Shown here: piece by piece, positions 50,353 to 58,961 of the stretch
Position numbering within the stretch: position 1 is the first letter of the stretch
Layout: each line of letters opens with the position of its first letter
Position numbers and translations under genes: made by a program
From: Serratia quinivorans
Lineage (GTDB): Bacteria; Pseudomonadota; Gammaproteobacteria; Enterobacterales; Enterobacteriaceae
Reading direction: 5' to 3'
Assembly: GCA_900457075.1 (NCBI GenBank)
Contig: UGYN01000002.1
Coordinates: 2,914,001-2,978,000, forward strand
Length of the DNA: 64,000 bases
The notes under the pieces: generated by a model
Told to the model about the DNA's origin: nothing
The model's input: the letters and a program-made list of their open reading frames with translations, nothing else
The model's database searches: none

Positions 50353-51768
50353 ATGGAATTGAAAAAAATCGCGCTGGCAGTAGCTGCATTAACTCTCTCC
50401 AGTGGTGCTCTGGCGCATGGTTATGTTGAATCGCCGCAAAGCCGGGCCTATAAATGTAATTTGCAGGAAAATACCGATTGCGGCGCCGTGCAATACGAGC
50501 CGCAAAGCGTTGAGAAAGACTCCGGCTTCCCGACCGGGCCTTTACCGCGCGATGGCGAACTGGCCAGCGCCAGCATTCCTCATTATTCCCCGCTTGATAA
50601 GCAAAGTATGAATATGTGGGCAAAAAATCCCATCAAGGCGGGAATGAATACGTTTACCTGGTTCCATACTGCCATGCACAAAACCAATAACTGGCGGTAT
50701 TACATCACCAAACAGAATTGGGACGCCAATCAGCCGCTGACTCGCGCGGCATTCGAAGCGACGCCTTTCTGCCAAGCTGAGGGCCATGGACAGATGCCGG
50801 CCCAGCGGGCAGTTCATGAATGTAACGTGCCGCAGCGCAGTGGTTATCAGGTGATTTACGGCGTCTGGGAAATTGCCGATACCGTAAACAGTTTCTATCA
50901 GGTTATTGACGTCGATTTTGGCGGAGGTGAAGGCATCACGTCACCGTGGAGTAAGCAGCTTTCAGGGCAGGTGTCTGGTAAGGATTTGAAAAAAGGCGAT
51001 AAGGTTATAGCTCGATTCTTTGACGATCAGGGAGAGGTAACGTCTCTGCGCAGCGAAATGACCATTGATAATCAGAAGCAGACGGATAAAAACCGTTGGT
51101 CACACGATCTGGCGGTATTGATTAATGCGAAACATGATGATGTACGTATTGGCGTAAAGGACACACAAGGAAGTGTGAATCCGGTTTACGGCAACAACAG
51201 TGCTTTCGTCAAGGATGACAGCCGTTTGAGCAAGGTGGTCATGTCTTATGAAGAACAGGCCCCAGGCATTGAAGAAGAAGTGGAAATCTCCGGCGTTCAG
51301 GTGGATAAAATCCAGGATGGTCACGCCAACGTGAGTTTCAACGTTAACGTCAAGGGGGAAGTCACCTTTGAAGCCCGGGTGTTCGATCACCATGGCAGTG
51401 AGAAAGGCTACCTGAAGCAAAGCGTAACCGATGACCGCCTATCGATGACTCTGCCGCTGAACGACGTTACTGCCGGGCACCATATGCTGAAATACTTCGC
51501 GACCAATAAAGAAGGTCAGTTGGTTAAACAGGATGTAATTAACCTGCAATTAGAAGATGCTTCTTCCGGCAACTATCAATATATCTTCCCCGAAGGTCTC
51601 GATAGCTACACGGCAGGGACGGTGGTGTTACAACCTAAAAATGGCAAAACCTATCAGTGCAAACCTTTCCCTTACAGCGGCTATTGCACACAATGGGCTA
51701 GCGGTAAGGCGCAATTTGAACCGGGTATCGGTGAACACTGGCAACAAGCCTGGATATTAAAAAACTAA
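50353..51768 (+). CDS. gbpA: GbpA-like lytic polysaccharide monooxygenase (AA10) with chitin-binding domain
   Basis: This secreted copper enzyme oxidatively cleaves chitin or related polymers and may aid adhesion to GlcNAc surfaces. The signal peptide ends GALA-HGYVES, so His22 becomes the N-terminal copper histidine; His109 in FHTAMHKTNNWRYYIT is the second ligand. The AA10 domain covers about 22-205, then a GbpA-type middle domain (FVKDDSRLSKVVMSYEEQ, VEISGVQVDKIQDG) and a C-terminal CBM5/12-like or CBM73-like module (GKTYQCKPFPYSGYCTQW). The start at 50353 gives a proper signal peptide; an ATG at 50281 does not. Position beside the secretion genes suggests a type II substrate, as GbpA is in Vibrio cholerae. 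Confidence 0.9.
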   Translation: MELKKIALAVAALTLSSGALAHGYVESPQSRAYKCNLQENTDCGAVQYEPQSVEKDSGFPTGPLPRDGELASASIPHYSPLDKQSMNMWAKNPIKAGMNTFTWFHTAMHKTNNWRYYITKQNWDANQPLTRAAFEATPFCQAEGHGQMPAQRAVHECNVPQRSGYQVIYGVWEIADTVNSFYQVIDVDFGGGEGITSPWSKQLSGQVSGKDLKKGDKVIARFFDDQGEVTSLRSEMTIDNQKQTDKNRWSHDLAVLINAKHDDVRIGVKDTQGSVNPVYGNNSAFVKDDSRLSKVVMSYEEQAPGIEEEVEISGVQVDKIQDGHANVSFNVNVKGEVTFEARVFDHHGSEKGYLKQSVTDDRLSMTLPLNDVTAGHHMLKYFATNKEGQLVKQDVINLQLEDASSGNYQYIFPEGLDSYTAGTVVLQPKNGKTYQCKPFPYSGYCTQWASGKAQFEPGIGEHWQQAWILKN

Positions 51769-51785
51769 TAGCAACACTACTTTTT

Positions 51786-51816
51786 TGTCGGCCTGCCCCG
51801 GGCCGACTTTTTTTTA
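51786..51816 (+). terminator. Intrinsic terminator after the LPMO gene
   Basis: GTCGGCC and GGCCGAC form a 7-bp stem with a TGCCCC-type loop (about 51787-51808), followed by seven T. It lies about 20 bp after the LPMO stop, so cytochrome b561 downstream may need its own promoter or readthrough. Confidence 0.9.
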
Positions 51817-51834
51817 TCAGTAATAAGGATATTA

Positions 51835-52365
51835 ATGACCATGCAGAATAAGGCACCTCGCTCCCGATACGATCGTTTTTCTCGCATATTACACTGGGTG
51901 CTGGCCGTCGGGATTATCTACGCCTCGCTGGTGGGGTATGGCCTGCACTTTATTTCGGACCCCAAGATTTTCACCTTCTTCTCTGAGCTTAATATGTCAT
52001 TGGCAACGGTGATGACGCTGCTGATGATTGTGCGTTTTACCTGGCGTTTTTTCAGACCCTCGGTGCCCTACGGTGAGCATATTCAGGGAAATAAAAAAGG
52101 ATTGGTTATTTTACTTCATGAAATTTTCTACCTGATCATCTTTGTTGTTTTGATCAGTGGCTTCTTAATGTTGAAAGATGGCTACCTCTTTTTTGGCCTG
52201 CTGCCTGTCCCTCAGCCGCTCAATAACCTTGAAGTGAACCTCTTCTTTTTCAACGTTCATCGGTACAGTTGCATTGCTCTGGGGCTGATGTTGTTAATGC
52301 ATGTCGCTGCGGTGATAAAACATCAGTTATTTGATAAGAAAAACATTCTCTCAAGAATGGTCTGA
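51835..52365 (+). CDS. cybB: Cytochrome b561
   Basis: This is a di-heme quinol-linked membrane cytochrome of the prokaryotic b561 family, 176 aa with four membrane helices. The likely heme histidines are in SRILHWVLAVG (helix 1), VILLHEIFYLI (helix 3), FFNVHRYSCIA and LLLMHVAAVIKHQ (helix 4). E. coli CybB oxidises ubiquinol and can reduce superoxide-derived oxidant. The start is ATG at 51835 or 51841. Placed between a copper-dependent LPMO and a secreted carbohydrate-binding protein, a role in supplying electrons to the periplasm is possible but unproved. Confidence 0.92.
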   Translation: MTMQNKAPRSRYDRFSRILHWVLAVGIIYASLVGYGLHFISDPKIFTFFSELNMSLATVMTLLMIVRFTWRFFRPSVPYGEHIQGNKKGLVILLHEIFYLIIFVVLISGFLMLKDGYLFFGLLPVPQPLNNLEVNLFFFNVHRYSCIALGLMLLMHVAAVIKHQLFDKKNILSRMV

Positions 52366-52439
52366 CCGCCCTCTATCCATTATTTATCCGGGTTATGTAC
52401 AACAGAAAATATTGTTTGTTCATTTCAAAAGGAAAAAAC

Positions 52440-53870
52440 ATGTTTAGCAATAACCTCAATTACCTTATTCCTTTGACTTTATTTATCCCTTGTTTGTCCC
52501 TGGCTTCGCCTCTGACCCCCGAATACACCCCTACCCAGGTGATTGACGGTGGTGATGTTGGCATCTTTAACGTGGTGTGCGACTACTCTCATACGTTGGC
52601 CGATGACGCGATTGTCATGCCGGGCTTGCCAGGGTTCTCGATGATCCATGATTTTTTTGGCAATACCGAGGCGGATGCGATGAGCACGACCGAGTCATTG
52701 CAAAAATCCCCGACCACCACCTGTACCTCGCCCTATGACAGCTCCTCTTATTGGGCGCCGCAGCTAAAACTAGCGGATGACAGCGTTGTTACACCCAGCT
52801 ATATCAAGGTTTATTACCGTAACAATATACCGGAGCAGGCCGTTGCGCCTATCCCGCCGGGGTTGCAACTGTTGGTAGGTAACCACCATAGGTCGCCAGA
52901 CGATTATGATCCTTATATCTGGTTTTACTGCCGCACATCGCTTGAGGGCGGGGTGCATTCCAACGATCCACCGGAGAGCTGCCCGCAGATAGCCGGGTTT
53001 GACGAAGGCGCAGAATTCAATATTTCGCTTAACTTCCCGGACTGCTGGAATGGCACCAGCCTGACCACTAGCCCGCACAAACGCAATGCGGCTTACAGCG
53101 ATAAATTAACCGGTCTATGCCCTGCGGCATATCCGGTGAAGCTCCCGCAGCTGAATATGCGTATCCATTATGCTTTGGGTGAAAATAGCAATCTTAAAGG
53201 GGCCAAATTGTCCATGAACCCCGTTCTGCAGGCTGACGGCAGTTTGCTCCCTAAATGGGGTGACCTTTATGCTGCGCACGCGGATTTCTTTGCCGCCTGG
53301 AGCTCGCGTGCCACGCGTTATAGCGTGGAAGAGTGCCTTAATCGCAAGATTGCCTGCGATAAGGATATTCCGGGCGATTTCGAGCGTAGCAGCGATGATG
53401 CCTGGGTTTCGGTGACCGATGGGCGTCTTCATGGTGATGAGGCGGTGATCAAGGTCGGGGGAGAGCAAAATATCGGCTTAATCAAATTTGACCTGCCGGA
53501 GCGTCTCGACAACCTGAATATCACCAAAGCCGACCTGCGTCTCTATGGCCGTCAGGTTAGCGGCGAAACCGGGCAGGTACGGTTATATGCACTGCCGGGG
53601 GTGAATTGGGATGAAAATCAGGGGCAACATGCCATCAAGAACTGTCCATCGGCCCAATTGGATCACGCGCAGATGTGGACCGATTCGGTGCAGAAAACCT
53701 TTGACGTCACTGCCGCCGTCACGCAAGCCCTACAGGCCGGGCAGCGTGAGGTGAGTTTTTGTCTGAGCGGCAGTCAAGACGCGGATGCCGAATTCAGCAG
53801 CAAAGAGGGGCCTCGCGGGCCGGTGTTGCGTTTCTATTTTACCCCCGAAAATAGCCATCAAAACCCTTAA
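52440..53870 (+). CDS. Secreted DUF1996 protein with C-terminal DNRLRE/CBM96-like domain
   Basis: The 476-aa protein starts with a signal peptide (about 1-22, LIPLTLFIPCLSLASPL). Residues about 30-270 are a DUF1996 domain: MIHDFFGN, TTCTSPYDSSSYWAPQL, NFPDCWNG and PQLNMRIHYAL, with paired cysteines. The C-terminal part (about 330-475) resembles a DNRLRE/CBM96-like beta-sandwich: DDAWVSVTDGRLHGDEAVIK, IGLIKFDLPERLDNLNITKA. DUF1996 is best known from secreted fungal proteins and some bacteria; its function is unknown and carbohydrate binding is inferred. The start at 52440 has AAAAGGA upstream; the ATG at 52395 does not. Cysteine content fits an exported protein and a type II substrate is plausible. 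Confidence 0.8.
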   Translation: MFSNNLNYLIPLTLFIPCLSLASPLTPEYTPTQVIDGGDVGIFNVVCDYSHTLADDAIVMPGLPGFSMIHDFFGNTEADAMSTTESLQKSPTTTCTSPYDSSSYWAPQLKLADDSVVTPSYIKVYYRNNIPEQAVAPIPPGLQLLVGNHHRSPDDYDPYIWFYCRTSLEGGVHSNDPPESCPQIAGFDEGAEFNISLNFPDCWNGTSLTTSPHKRNAAYSDKLTGLCPAAYPVKLPQLNMRIHYALGENSNLKGAKLSMNPVLQADGSLLPKWGDLYAAHADFFAAWSSRATRYSVEECLNRKIACDKDIPGDFERSSDDAWVSVTDGRLHGDEAVIKVGGEQNIGLIKFDLPERLDNLNITKADLRLYGRQVSGETGQVRLYALPGVNWDENQGQHAIKNCPSAQLDHAQMWTDSVQKTFDVTAAVTQALQAGQREVSFCLSGSQDADAEFSSKEGPRGPVLRFYFTPENSHQNP

Positions 53871-53883
53871 CCTTTTGCCGTCG

Positions 53884-54741
53884 CTAGGGACGCAGGGACG
53901 AAGGAGACCGGCCGAACTGGCGACGGAAGTGGGTACTGAATTGCGCCGGGGCGCTGAAACCGCATTGGGCGGAGATCTCGGTCAGAGATAACCGGCTGGT
54001 GATGACCAGTTGATAGGCTCGCTCCAGCCTTCGATGCAGAACATACTGATAGGGTGGCAGGCCAAAAACCTGTTTAAAAACCCGGGAAAAATGGAACAGG
54101 CTCAGCTCGGTGAGTTGAGCCAGAGCCTGAAGAGTGATGGTCTCACCCAGGTTATCTTCGATGTAGCAAGTTAGTTGCTCCATCTGCGTTTTGGTGAGCG
54201 CCTGGTGAGCGAGCGCCTGCGAGGACAACACTTGCAGGTGATGTGAGGTTTCAGTCAGCATCGTCAACATCAAGGACGTTGCATGTAATTCATCCGTACT
54301 GGTTTTCAGGCTGGCGCACAGTTGTCTGATTAACGGGCTGCGGATATTGGCGTTAGGCTCAATATTCAGCCCAGTGGCACCACCCGGAAGCGACGCGATG
54401 AGCTCGGGGGAAACGGAAATAGCGGTGTATTTGAGCGTGCCGTCGATATAAGTCACCGCCTCAAAACCGCAGCCGCAGGGGACGATATCCGCGACCTGGC
54501 CGATTGTGCGTCTGCAGGGAACCCGTTTGTGGTCAAACCAAATGTCGCCATGGATGGTGCTACCGCCGTCAGCAGCGTGAAAACTGTCATAGACAATCAG
54601 CGTGTGGCTGGGACGGGAAAGTTGAGCTTGATGAGCCCCACTGACCGCAACGTTATCAACCTGACCGTATTCCCAATGCGTAGAGCTAACGGTTAATTCT
54701 GTCTGGTGACGGTAAACAAGCCCATTGTTATCTTTAGTCAT
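53884..54741 (-). CDS. AraC-family transcriptional regulator
   Basis: The 285-aa protein has a C-terminal double helix-turn-helix (about 185-285): ITLQALAQLTELSLFHFSRVF, quoted here as ALAQLTELSLFHFSRVFKQ, then PYQYVLHRRLERAYQLV and LTEISAQCGFSAPAQFSTHF. The N-terminal region has no clear family. It converges on the DUF1996 gene with 13 bp between stops. It could control the oxidase cluster or the recombinase gene; the target is unknown. Confidence 0.88.
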   Translation of the reverse strand: MTKDNNGLVYRHQTELTVSSTHWEYGQVDNVAVSGAHQAQLSRPSHTLIVYDSFHAADGGSTIHGDIWFDHKRVPCRRTIGQVADIVPCGCGFEAVTYIDGTLKYTAISVSPELIASLPGGATGLNIEPNANIRSPLIRQLCASLKTSTDELHATSLMLTMLTETSHHLQVLSSQALAHQALTKTQMEQLTCYIEDNLGETITLQALAQLTELSLFHFSRVFKQVFGLPPYQYVLHRRLERAYQLVITSRLSLTEISAQCGFSAPAQFSTHFRRQFGRSPSSLRP

Positions 54742-54963
54742 GGTGTCGGAGGCCCTGAAAATTTTAAAAGCGACGGGTTAATGGTGAATAATCCTGTATC
54801 GGATGAATAAGTCCTGCGGTTGATTCATCTAATCTATGGATGCGAACTCAGGATGCGTAGGGTAGTAATGTGTTTCTAGTCACTTTAGTTATTAATAGTT
54901 CAATTTGGAAATATACTTTATTTCTATTTGTGAAGCGTTGTTATTATTTCTTGGGGAAATGAA

Positions 54964-55521
54964 TCAGAATTCAATAGCCTGAAATCGCATGGCATTACTG
55001 GCGGTATAGAGTACGGTGTGGTGAATGTTTCGATGCCCAAGGTAGTCCTGAATCAAACGGGTGTCCATGCCCAGGTTTGCCAGAAAGTAGCCACAGGCAT
55101 GGCGTAACATATGAGGATGTGTCGGAACCTGGATGTTGGCATTTTTACCGTAATCACGGATCAGACGATAAATTTGCTGGCGGGTTATTGGCCCGCCTTT
55201 TCGTGAAAGAAACAGCCAGGGCTGATCGGCATAGCGCCAGCTTTTTCTTATTTCCAACCAATGATTCAGCATGATTATTTCATTATCATGTAAAGGGTGT
55301 TGCACGGACAGGCCATTCTTCAAGCGAGGGATGTAGATCCTCTTTGCATCCAGCTCGATATTATCCAATGTCAACCCTCCCAGCTCACTGGCACGCAAGC
55401 CGTGAATAAAACACATGCTGATCATGCATCTGTCACGCCAGGCATTCAGGCCTTTTTTAATATTCTCGATCATGCTGTTTATTTCTGACTCATCCAGATA
55501 TTTTCTGATGTTCGGTTTCAC
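54964..55521 (-). CDS. FimB/FimE-type tyrosine recombinase
   Basis: The 185-aa protein is a small phage-integrase-family recombinase lacking a separate arm-binding domain, like FimB and FimE (about 200 aa) that invert the fim promoter. The catalytic set is complete: Arg43 (HGLRASEL), Lys near 68 (RLKNGLS), His137 and Arg140 (HPHMLRHACGY), His163 (YLGHRN) and Tyr172 (TVLYTAS). No fimbrial gene lies near it, and no TTGGGGCCA-type inverted repeat pair was seen in the window. It may act on a distant switch, or be a leftover of an island. Flanks are AT-rich, suggesting acquisition. Confidence 0.88.
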   Translation of the reverse strand: MKPNIRKYLDESEINSMIENIKKGLNAWRDRCMISMCFIHGLRASELGGLTLDNIELDAKRIYIPRLKNGLSVQHPLHDNEIIMLNHWLEIRKSWRYADQPWLFLSRKGGPITRQQIYRLIRDYGKNANIQVPTHPHMLRHACGYFLANLGMDTRLIQDYLGHRNIHHTVLYTASNAMRFQAIEF

Positions 55522-55848
55522 ACAGACCTCCGTTGTACTTATGTGTGGTGAGATTAAATGATCGAGTAATTATAAAATGTTTCTTAATGAACGTTCCGAC
55601 TTAAGATAAATCTTATGTCGTTATGTTTGCATAAATAGACTCCCATCTTCTACTTGATTATTGCTGTGGCATTGTGATTTTTGCCATGCTTCGATCCTTG
55701 TTATCTATGTTCTTAAAAAACAATTAGTTATGTGTTATTTATTTTTGATTAATTTATTTTTTAATTATTAACATTGCTTGTGTTGATTTTTTGTTTAATA
55801 AGAATGCCTTTTGTTAAGTGCGGTTAATTATTTAATTGTCAGTATTAT
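55522..55848. other. AT-rich intergenic stretch upstream of the recombinase
   Basis: This region is visibly AT-rich (long T and TTAATTA runs around 55740-55860) compared with the GC-rich surroundings. It holds no convincing gene. It is the probable promoter of the recombinase gene and a candidate target for H-NS-type silencing. No long inverted repeat typical of a phase switch was found by eye. Confidence 0.5.
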
Positions 55849-56022
55849 TCAGCGTTTTTTATTAAAATTGAGTAATGCGTTACGAGAATGAAGCACAGTG
55901 TGAGGTCCATTGCGGCCATCAGTGGCCTTAAAGGCCACTCTGACAAACCTGAGGGCCCGTTCTGGCTTGCCTTTCACCGGCGTAGCCCGCGCTGTGATGT
56001 GACCGATGTGTGAAATAACCAT
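55849..56022 (-). pseudogene. Small ORF resembling the N-terminus of Icd-like/Ash-like phage proteins
   Basis: The 57-residue frame contains GHITARATPVKGKPERALRF and RVAFKATDGRNGPHTVLHSR. From memory, this wording recurs at the start of many small proteins annotated as host cell division inhibitor Icd-like or Ash family in enterobacterial satellite prophages. Here nothing follows it, so it would be a remnant or a dispersed repeat. The DNA contains a perfect AGTGGCCTT/AAGGCCACT inverted repeat (about 55922-55940). The upstream end is only about 70 bp from the divergent ygiQ start. Confidence is low because no search could be run. Confidence 0.35.
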
Positions 56023-56043
56023 GCTCTTTTTGCAACTAGTGCG

Positions 56044-56049
56044 TATAAT
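56044..56049 (+). promoter_or_regulatory. Possible -10 box of ygiQ
   Basis: A perfect TATAAT at 56044-56049 preceded by TGCG lies 41 bp before the ygiQ start codon. No good -35 is seen at the right spacing. Confidence 0.4.
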
Positions 56050-56089
56050 CGCCGCCCGGCGATTAATTAACCTGTGAAAGAGCACCAGA

Positions 56090-58255
56090 ATGAGCACTAC
56101 CAGTCTGATCCAACCCGACCGTGAATTGTTTTCCTATAAGCCTTATTGGGCCGAATGTTATGGCACCGCGCCGTTTTTACCGATGTCGCGCGAAGAGATG
56201 GATCAACTGGGCTGGGACAGCTGCGATGTGATCATTATCAGTGGTGACGCCTATGTCGATCACCCAAGTTTTGGCATGGCGATCATCGGCCGTATGTTGG
56301 AAGCGCAGGGCTTCCGCGTCGGTATCATCGCGCAGCCGGACTGGAGTAATAAAGAAGATTTCATGCGTTTGGGCAAACCGAACCTGTTTTTCGGCATCAC
56401 CGCCGGCAATATGGATTCGATGATCAACCGCTATACCGCCGACCGCAAGCTGCGCCACGATGATGCCTATACCGCCGGCAACGTGGGGGGCAAACGCCCG
56501 GATCGCGCGACGCTGGTTTACAGCCAACGCTGTAAAGAAGCCTATAAAGATGTGCCGATCGTACTGGGCGGGATCGAAGCCAGCCTGCGCCGCATTGCTC
56601 ACTACGATTACTGGTCGGATACCGTGCGCCGCTCGGTGCTGGTGGACTCCAAAGCCGACATGCTGATCTACGGCAACGGCGAACGGCCGTTGGTGGAAGT
56701 GGCGCACCGTCTGGCCGCCGGCGAAAAAATCAGTGAGATCCACGATATCCGCAATACGGCAGTGATGCGCAAGGGCGCGTTACCAGGCTGGACTGGCGTA
56801 GATTCTACCCGTCTGGATAAGCCGGGCCGCATTGAACCCATTCCAAACCCTTACGGCGACGATCTGCCCTGCGCCGACGGCGGCAAGCCGGAACCGGAAG
56901 CCAAGCCGGTCACCGTGCGCGCCGCCAAGCCCAAGCCGTGGGAAAAAACCTACGTGTTGCTGCCGTCCTTTGAAAAGGTGAAGGCCGACAAGGTGCTGTA
57001 TGCGCACACCTCGCGTATTTTGCACCATGAAACCAACCCGGGCTGCGCCCGTGCGCTGATGCAGTCACATGGCGATCGCTACGTGTGGATCAACCCGCCG
57101 GCCATTCCGCTGACTACGCCGGAAATGGACAGCGTGTTTGCCCTGCCGTACCAGCGTATTCCGCACCCGTCCTACGGCAAGGAAACCATTCCGGCCTATG
57201 ACATGATCCGCTTCTCGGTCAACATCATGCGCGGTTGCTACGGCGGTTGTTCATTCTGTTCGATCACCGAGCATGAAGGACGCATCATCCAGAGCCGTTC
57301 GGAAGACTCCATTATTCGTGAAATCGAAGAGATCCGTGACAAGGTGCCGGGCTTTACCGGTGTTATCTCCGATCTGGGCGGCCCGACGGCCAACATGTAT
57401 ATGCTGCGCTGCACCAACCCGCGCGCAGAGCAGACCTGCCGCCGCGCCTCGTGCGTGTATCCGGAAATCTGCACCTACATGGACACCAACCACGAGCCGA
57501 CCATCAAGCTGTATCGCCGTGCGCGCTCGCTGGAGGGCATCAAGAAGATCCTGATCGCCTCTGGCGTGCGTTACGATCTGGCGGTAGAGGATCCTCGCTA
57601 TATCAAAGAGTTGGCTACCCATCACGTTGGCGGCTACCTGAAAATTGCCCCGGAACACACCGAGGAAGGCCCGCTGTCGAAAATGATGAAGCCGGGTATG
57701 GGCAGCTACGATCGGTTTAAACAACTGTTCGACCATTACTCCAAACTGGCGGGCAAAGAGCAGTATCTGATCCCGTATTTCATCTCCTCGCATCCGGGCA
57801 CCCGCGATGAAGATATGGTGAACCTGGCGCTGTGGCTGAAGAAAAACCGTTTCCGCCTCGACCAGGTGCAGAACTTCTATCCTTCACCGATGGCTAACTC
57901 CACCACCATGTATTACAGCGGCAAAAACCCGTTGAGCCGGGTTGGCTACAAGAGTGAAGATGTGGTGATACCGAAGGGCGATCGTCAGCGTCGTCTGCAC
58001 AAGGCGCTGCTGCGTTATCACGATCCGGCCAACTGGGCGATGATCCGCACCGCGCTGGAAGAGATGGGCATGAAGCACCTGATCGGCAGTCGCCGCGAGT
58101 GTCTGGTTCCTGCGCCAAGCATTGACGAGCAGCGTGAAGCCAAGCGTTTGCAGCGCCATACCCGCCCGGCGTTGACCAAACACACCGACATCACCCGTCA
58201 GCGTACGCCGTCCAATAAGCCGCCGCGCAAGCCTATCCGCAGCGGTAAACCCTAA
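56090..58255 (+). CDS. ygiQ: YgiQ-family radical SAM protein
   Basis: The 721-aa protein is co-linear with E. coli YgiQ (UPF0313). An N-terminal cobalamin-binding-like domain ([20 protein letters not shown]) precedes the radical SAM core with the cluster motif [12 protein letters not shown] (CX3CX2C). A further cysteine set lies in [19 protein letters not shown]. The C-terminal tail is basic and low complexity. The reaction is unknown. A terminator shared with the convergent transglycosylase gene follows. Confidence 0.94.
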   Translation: MSTTSLIQPDRELFSYKPYWAECYGTAPFLPMSREEMDQLGWDSCDVIIISGDAYVDHPSFGMAIIGRMLEAQGFRVGIIAQPDWSNKEDFMRLGKPNLFFGITAGNMDSMINRYTADRKLRHDDAYTAGNVGGKRPDRATLVYSQRCKEAYKDVPIVLGGIEASLRRIAHYDYWSDTVRRSVLVDSKADMLIYGNGERPLVEVAHRLAAGEKISEIHDIRNTAVMRKGALPGWTGVDSTRLDKPGRIEPIPNPYGDDLPCADGGKPEPEAKPVTVRAAKPKPWEKTYVLLPSFEKVKADKVLYAHTSRILHHETNPGCARALMQSHGDRYVWINPPAIPLTTPEMDSVFALPYQRIPHPSYGKETIPAYDMIRFSVNIMRGCYGGCSFCSITEHEGRIIQSRSEDSIIREIEEIRDKVPGFTGVISDLGGPTANMYMLRCTNPRAEQTCRRASCVYPEICTYMDTNHEPTIKLYRRARSLEGIKKILIASGVRYDLAVEDPRYIKELATHHVGGYLKIAPEHTEEGPLSKMMKPGMGSYDRFKQLFDHYSKLAGKEQYLIPYFISSHPGTRDEDMVNLALWLKKNRFRLDQVQNFYPSPMANSTTMYYSGKNPLSRVGYKSEDVVIPKGDRQRRLHKALLRYHDPANWAMIRTALEEMGMKHLIGSRRECLVPAPSIDEQREAKRLQRHTRPALTKHTDITRQRTPSNKPPRKPIRSGKP

Positions 58256-58277
58256 CGGTCGGGCAGTGCTCTTAAAC

Positions 58278-58308
58278 GAAAAGGAGAACCCCAGGGTTCT
58301 CCTTTTTG
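58278..58308. terminator. Bidirectional intrinsic terminator between ygiQ and emtA
   Basis: AAAAGGAGAACC and GGTTCTCCTTTT form a 12-bp stem around CCAG, flanked by A and T runs, so it works in both directions for the convergent genes. Confidence 0.92.
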
Positions 58309-58317
58309 CGTTGAAAA

Positions 58318-58923
58318 TCAAAGTTGCTCGTAGGCCGCTTCTACTTTCATCAAATGGCGCGGTGCCTGCGGGGCGGGATGATACTTGCGGACATGCCAGT
58401 TAAAGGCTTCCGGCGACAGATTGTTAATCATCGAAATGGCTTGCTGGCGGTTGCTGGAGAAGGTCCGTAGCAGCGCACCGGTGCCGTTTACGTACGCGAT
58501 GATGGTGGCGTAACGAAGCGTGACGGGATCGTCGATCCCCTTAAGCTGCTGTTTTTGCAATACGGCAATATAGGCGGCACCGAGATCGATATTGGTATCC
58601 GGATCCAGCAAATCGTCTTCGTCCGGGCAGCCGCGTTTGCCTTTGTAGCGATAGGCGTCGCAACCTGCGGTATCGGCTTTCAGCTGCATTAACCCTATGG
58701 CATTTGACCGGCTGATTGCAGCCGGGTTAAAGCCGGATTCCACCTTAATCATCGCGGCGATCAGCTTTTGATCGACATCGTATTTATCCGCAGCATCTTC
58801 AATTGCGTCATCAAAAGCGTGAGCATCATAGCTGGTACGCGGTTTTTTGCTGGAACAACCGGCCAGGATCAGCATCAGGCAGACAATGCCTGCGCGTGAC
58901 CAGAGTCGTAGAGTGGGGTTCAT
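58318..58923 (-). CDS. emtA: Membrane-bound lytic transglycosylase, EmtA/MltE-like lipoprotein
   Basis: This outer-membrane lipoprotein cleaves peptidoglycan glycan strands. The 201-aa protein has a lipoprotein signal with lipobox LAGC (VCLMLILAGCSSK). The SLT domain has the catalytic glutamate in AAMIKVESGFNP, then SRSNAIGLMQLKADTAGCDA and YVNGTGALLRTFSSNRQQAI, close to E. coli EmtA. The start at 58923 has GGAG upstream and gives the shortest proper signal; the ATG at 58965 overlaps the upstream ROK gene stop. It may be co-transcribed with that regulator. Confidence 0.88.
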   Translation of the reverse strand: MNPTLRLWSRAGIVCLMLILAGCSSKKPRTSYDAHAFDDAIEDAADKYDVDQKLIAAMIKVESGFNPAAISRSNAIGLMQLKADTAGCDAYRYKGKRGCPDEDDLLDPDTNIDLGAAYIAVLQKQQLKGIDDPVTLRYATIIAYVNGTGALLRTFSSNRQQAISMINNLSPEAFNWHVRKYHPAPQAPRHLMKVEAAYEQL

Positions 58924-58961
58924 GGTGCTCCGTATTGTTTTTACTGGGATAAAGTCGGGCA

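Noticed and set aside
54742..55848. fimS-type invertible promoter next to the recombinase
   Set aside because: Only an isolated TTGGGGAAA was seen near 54950; no matching inverted copy or TTGGGGCCA pair was found on either side.
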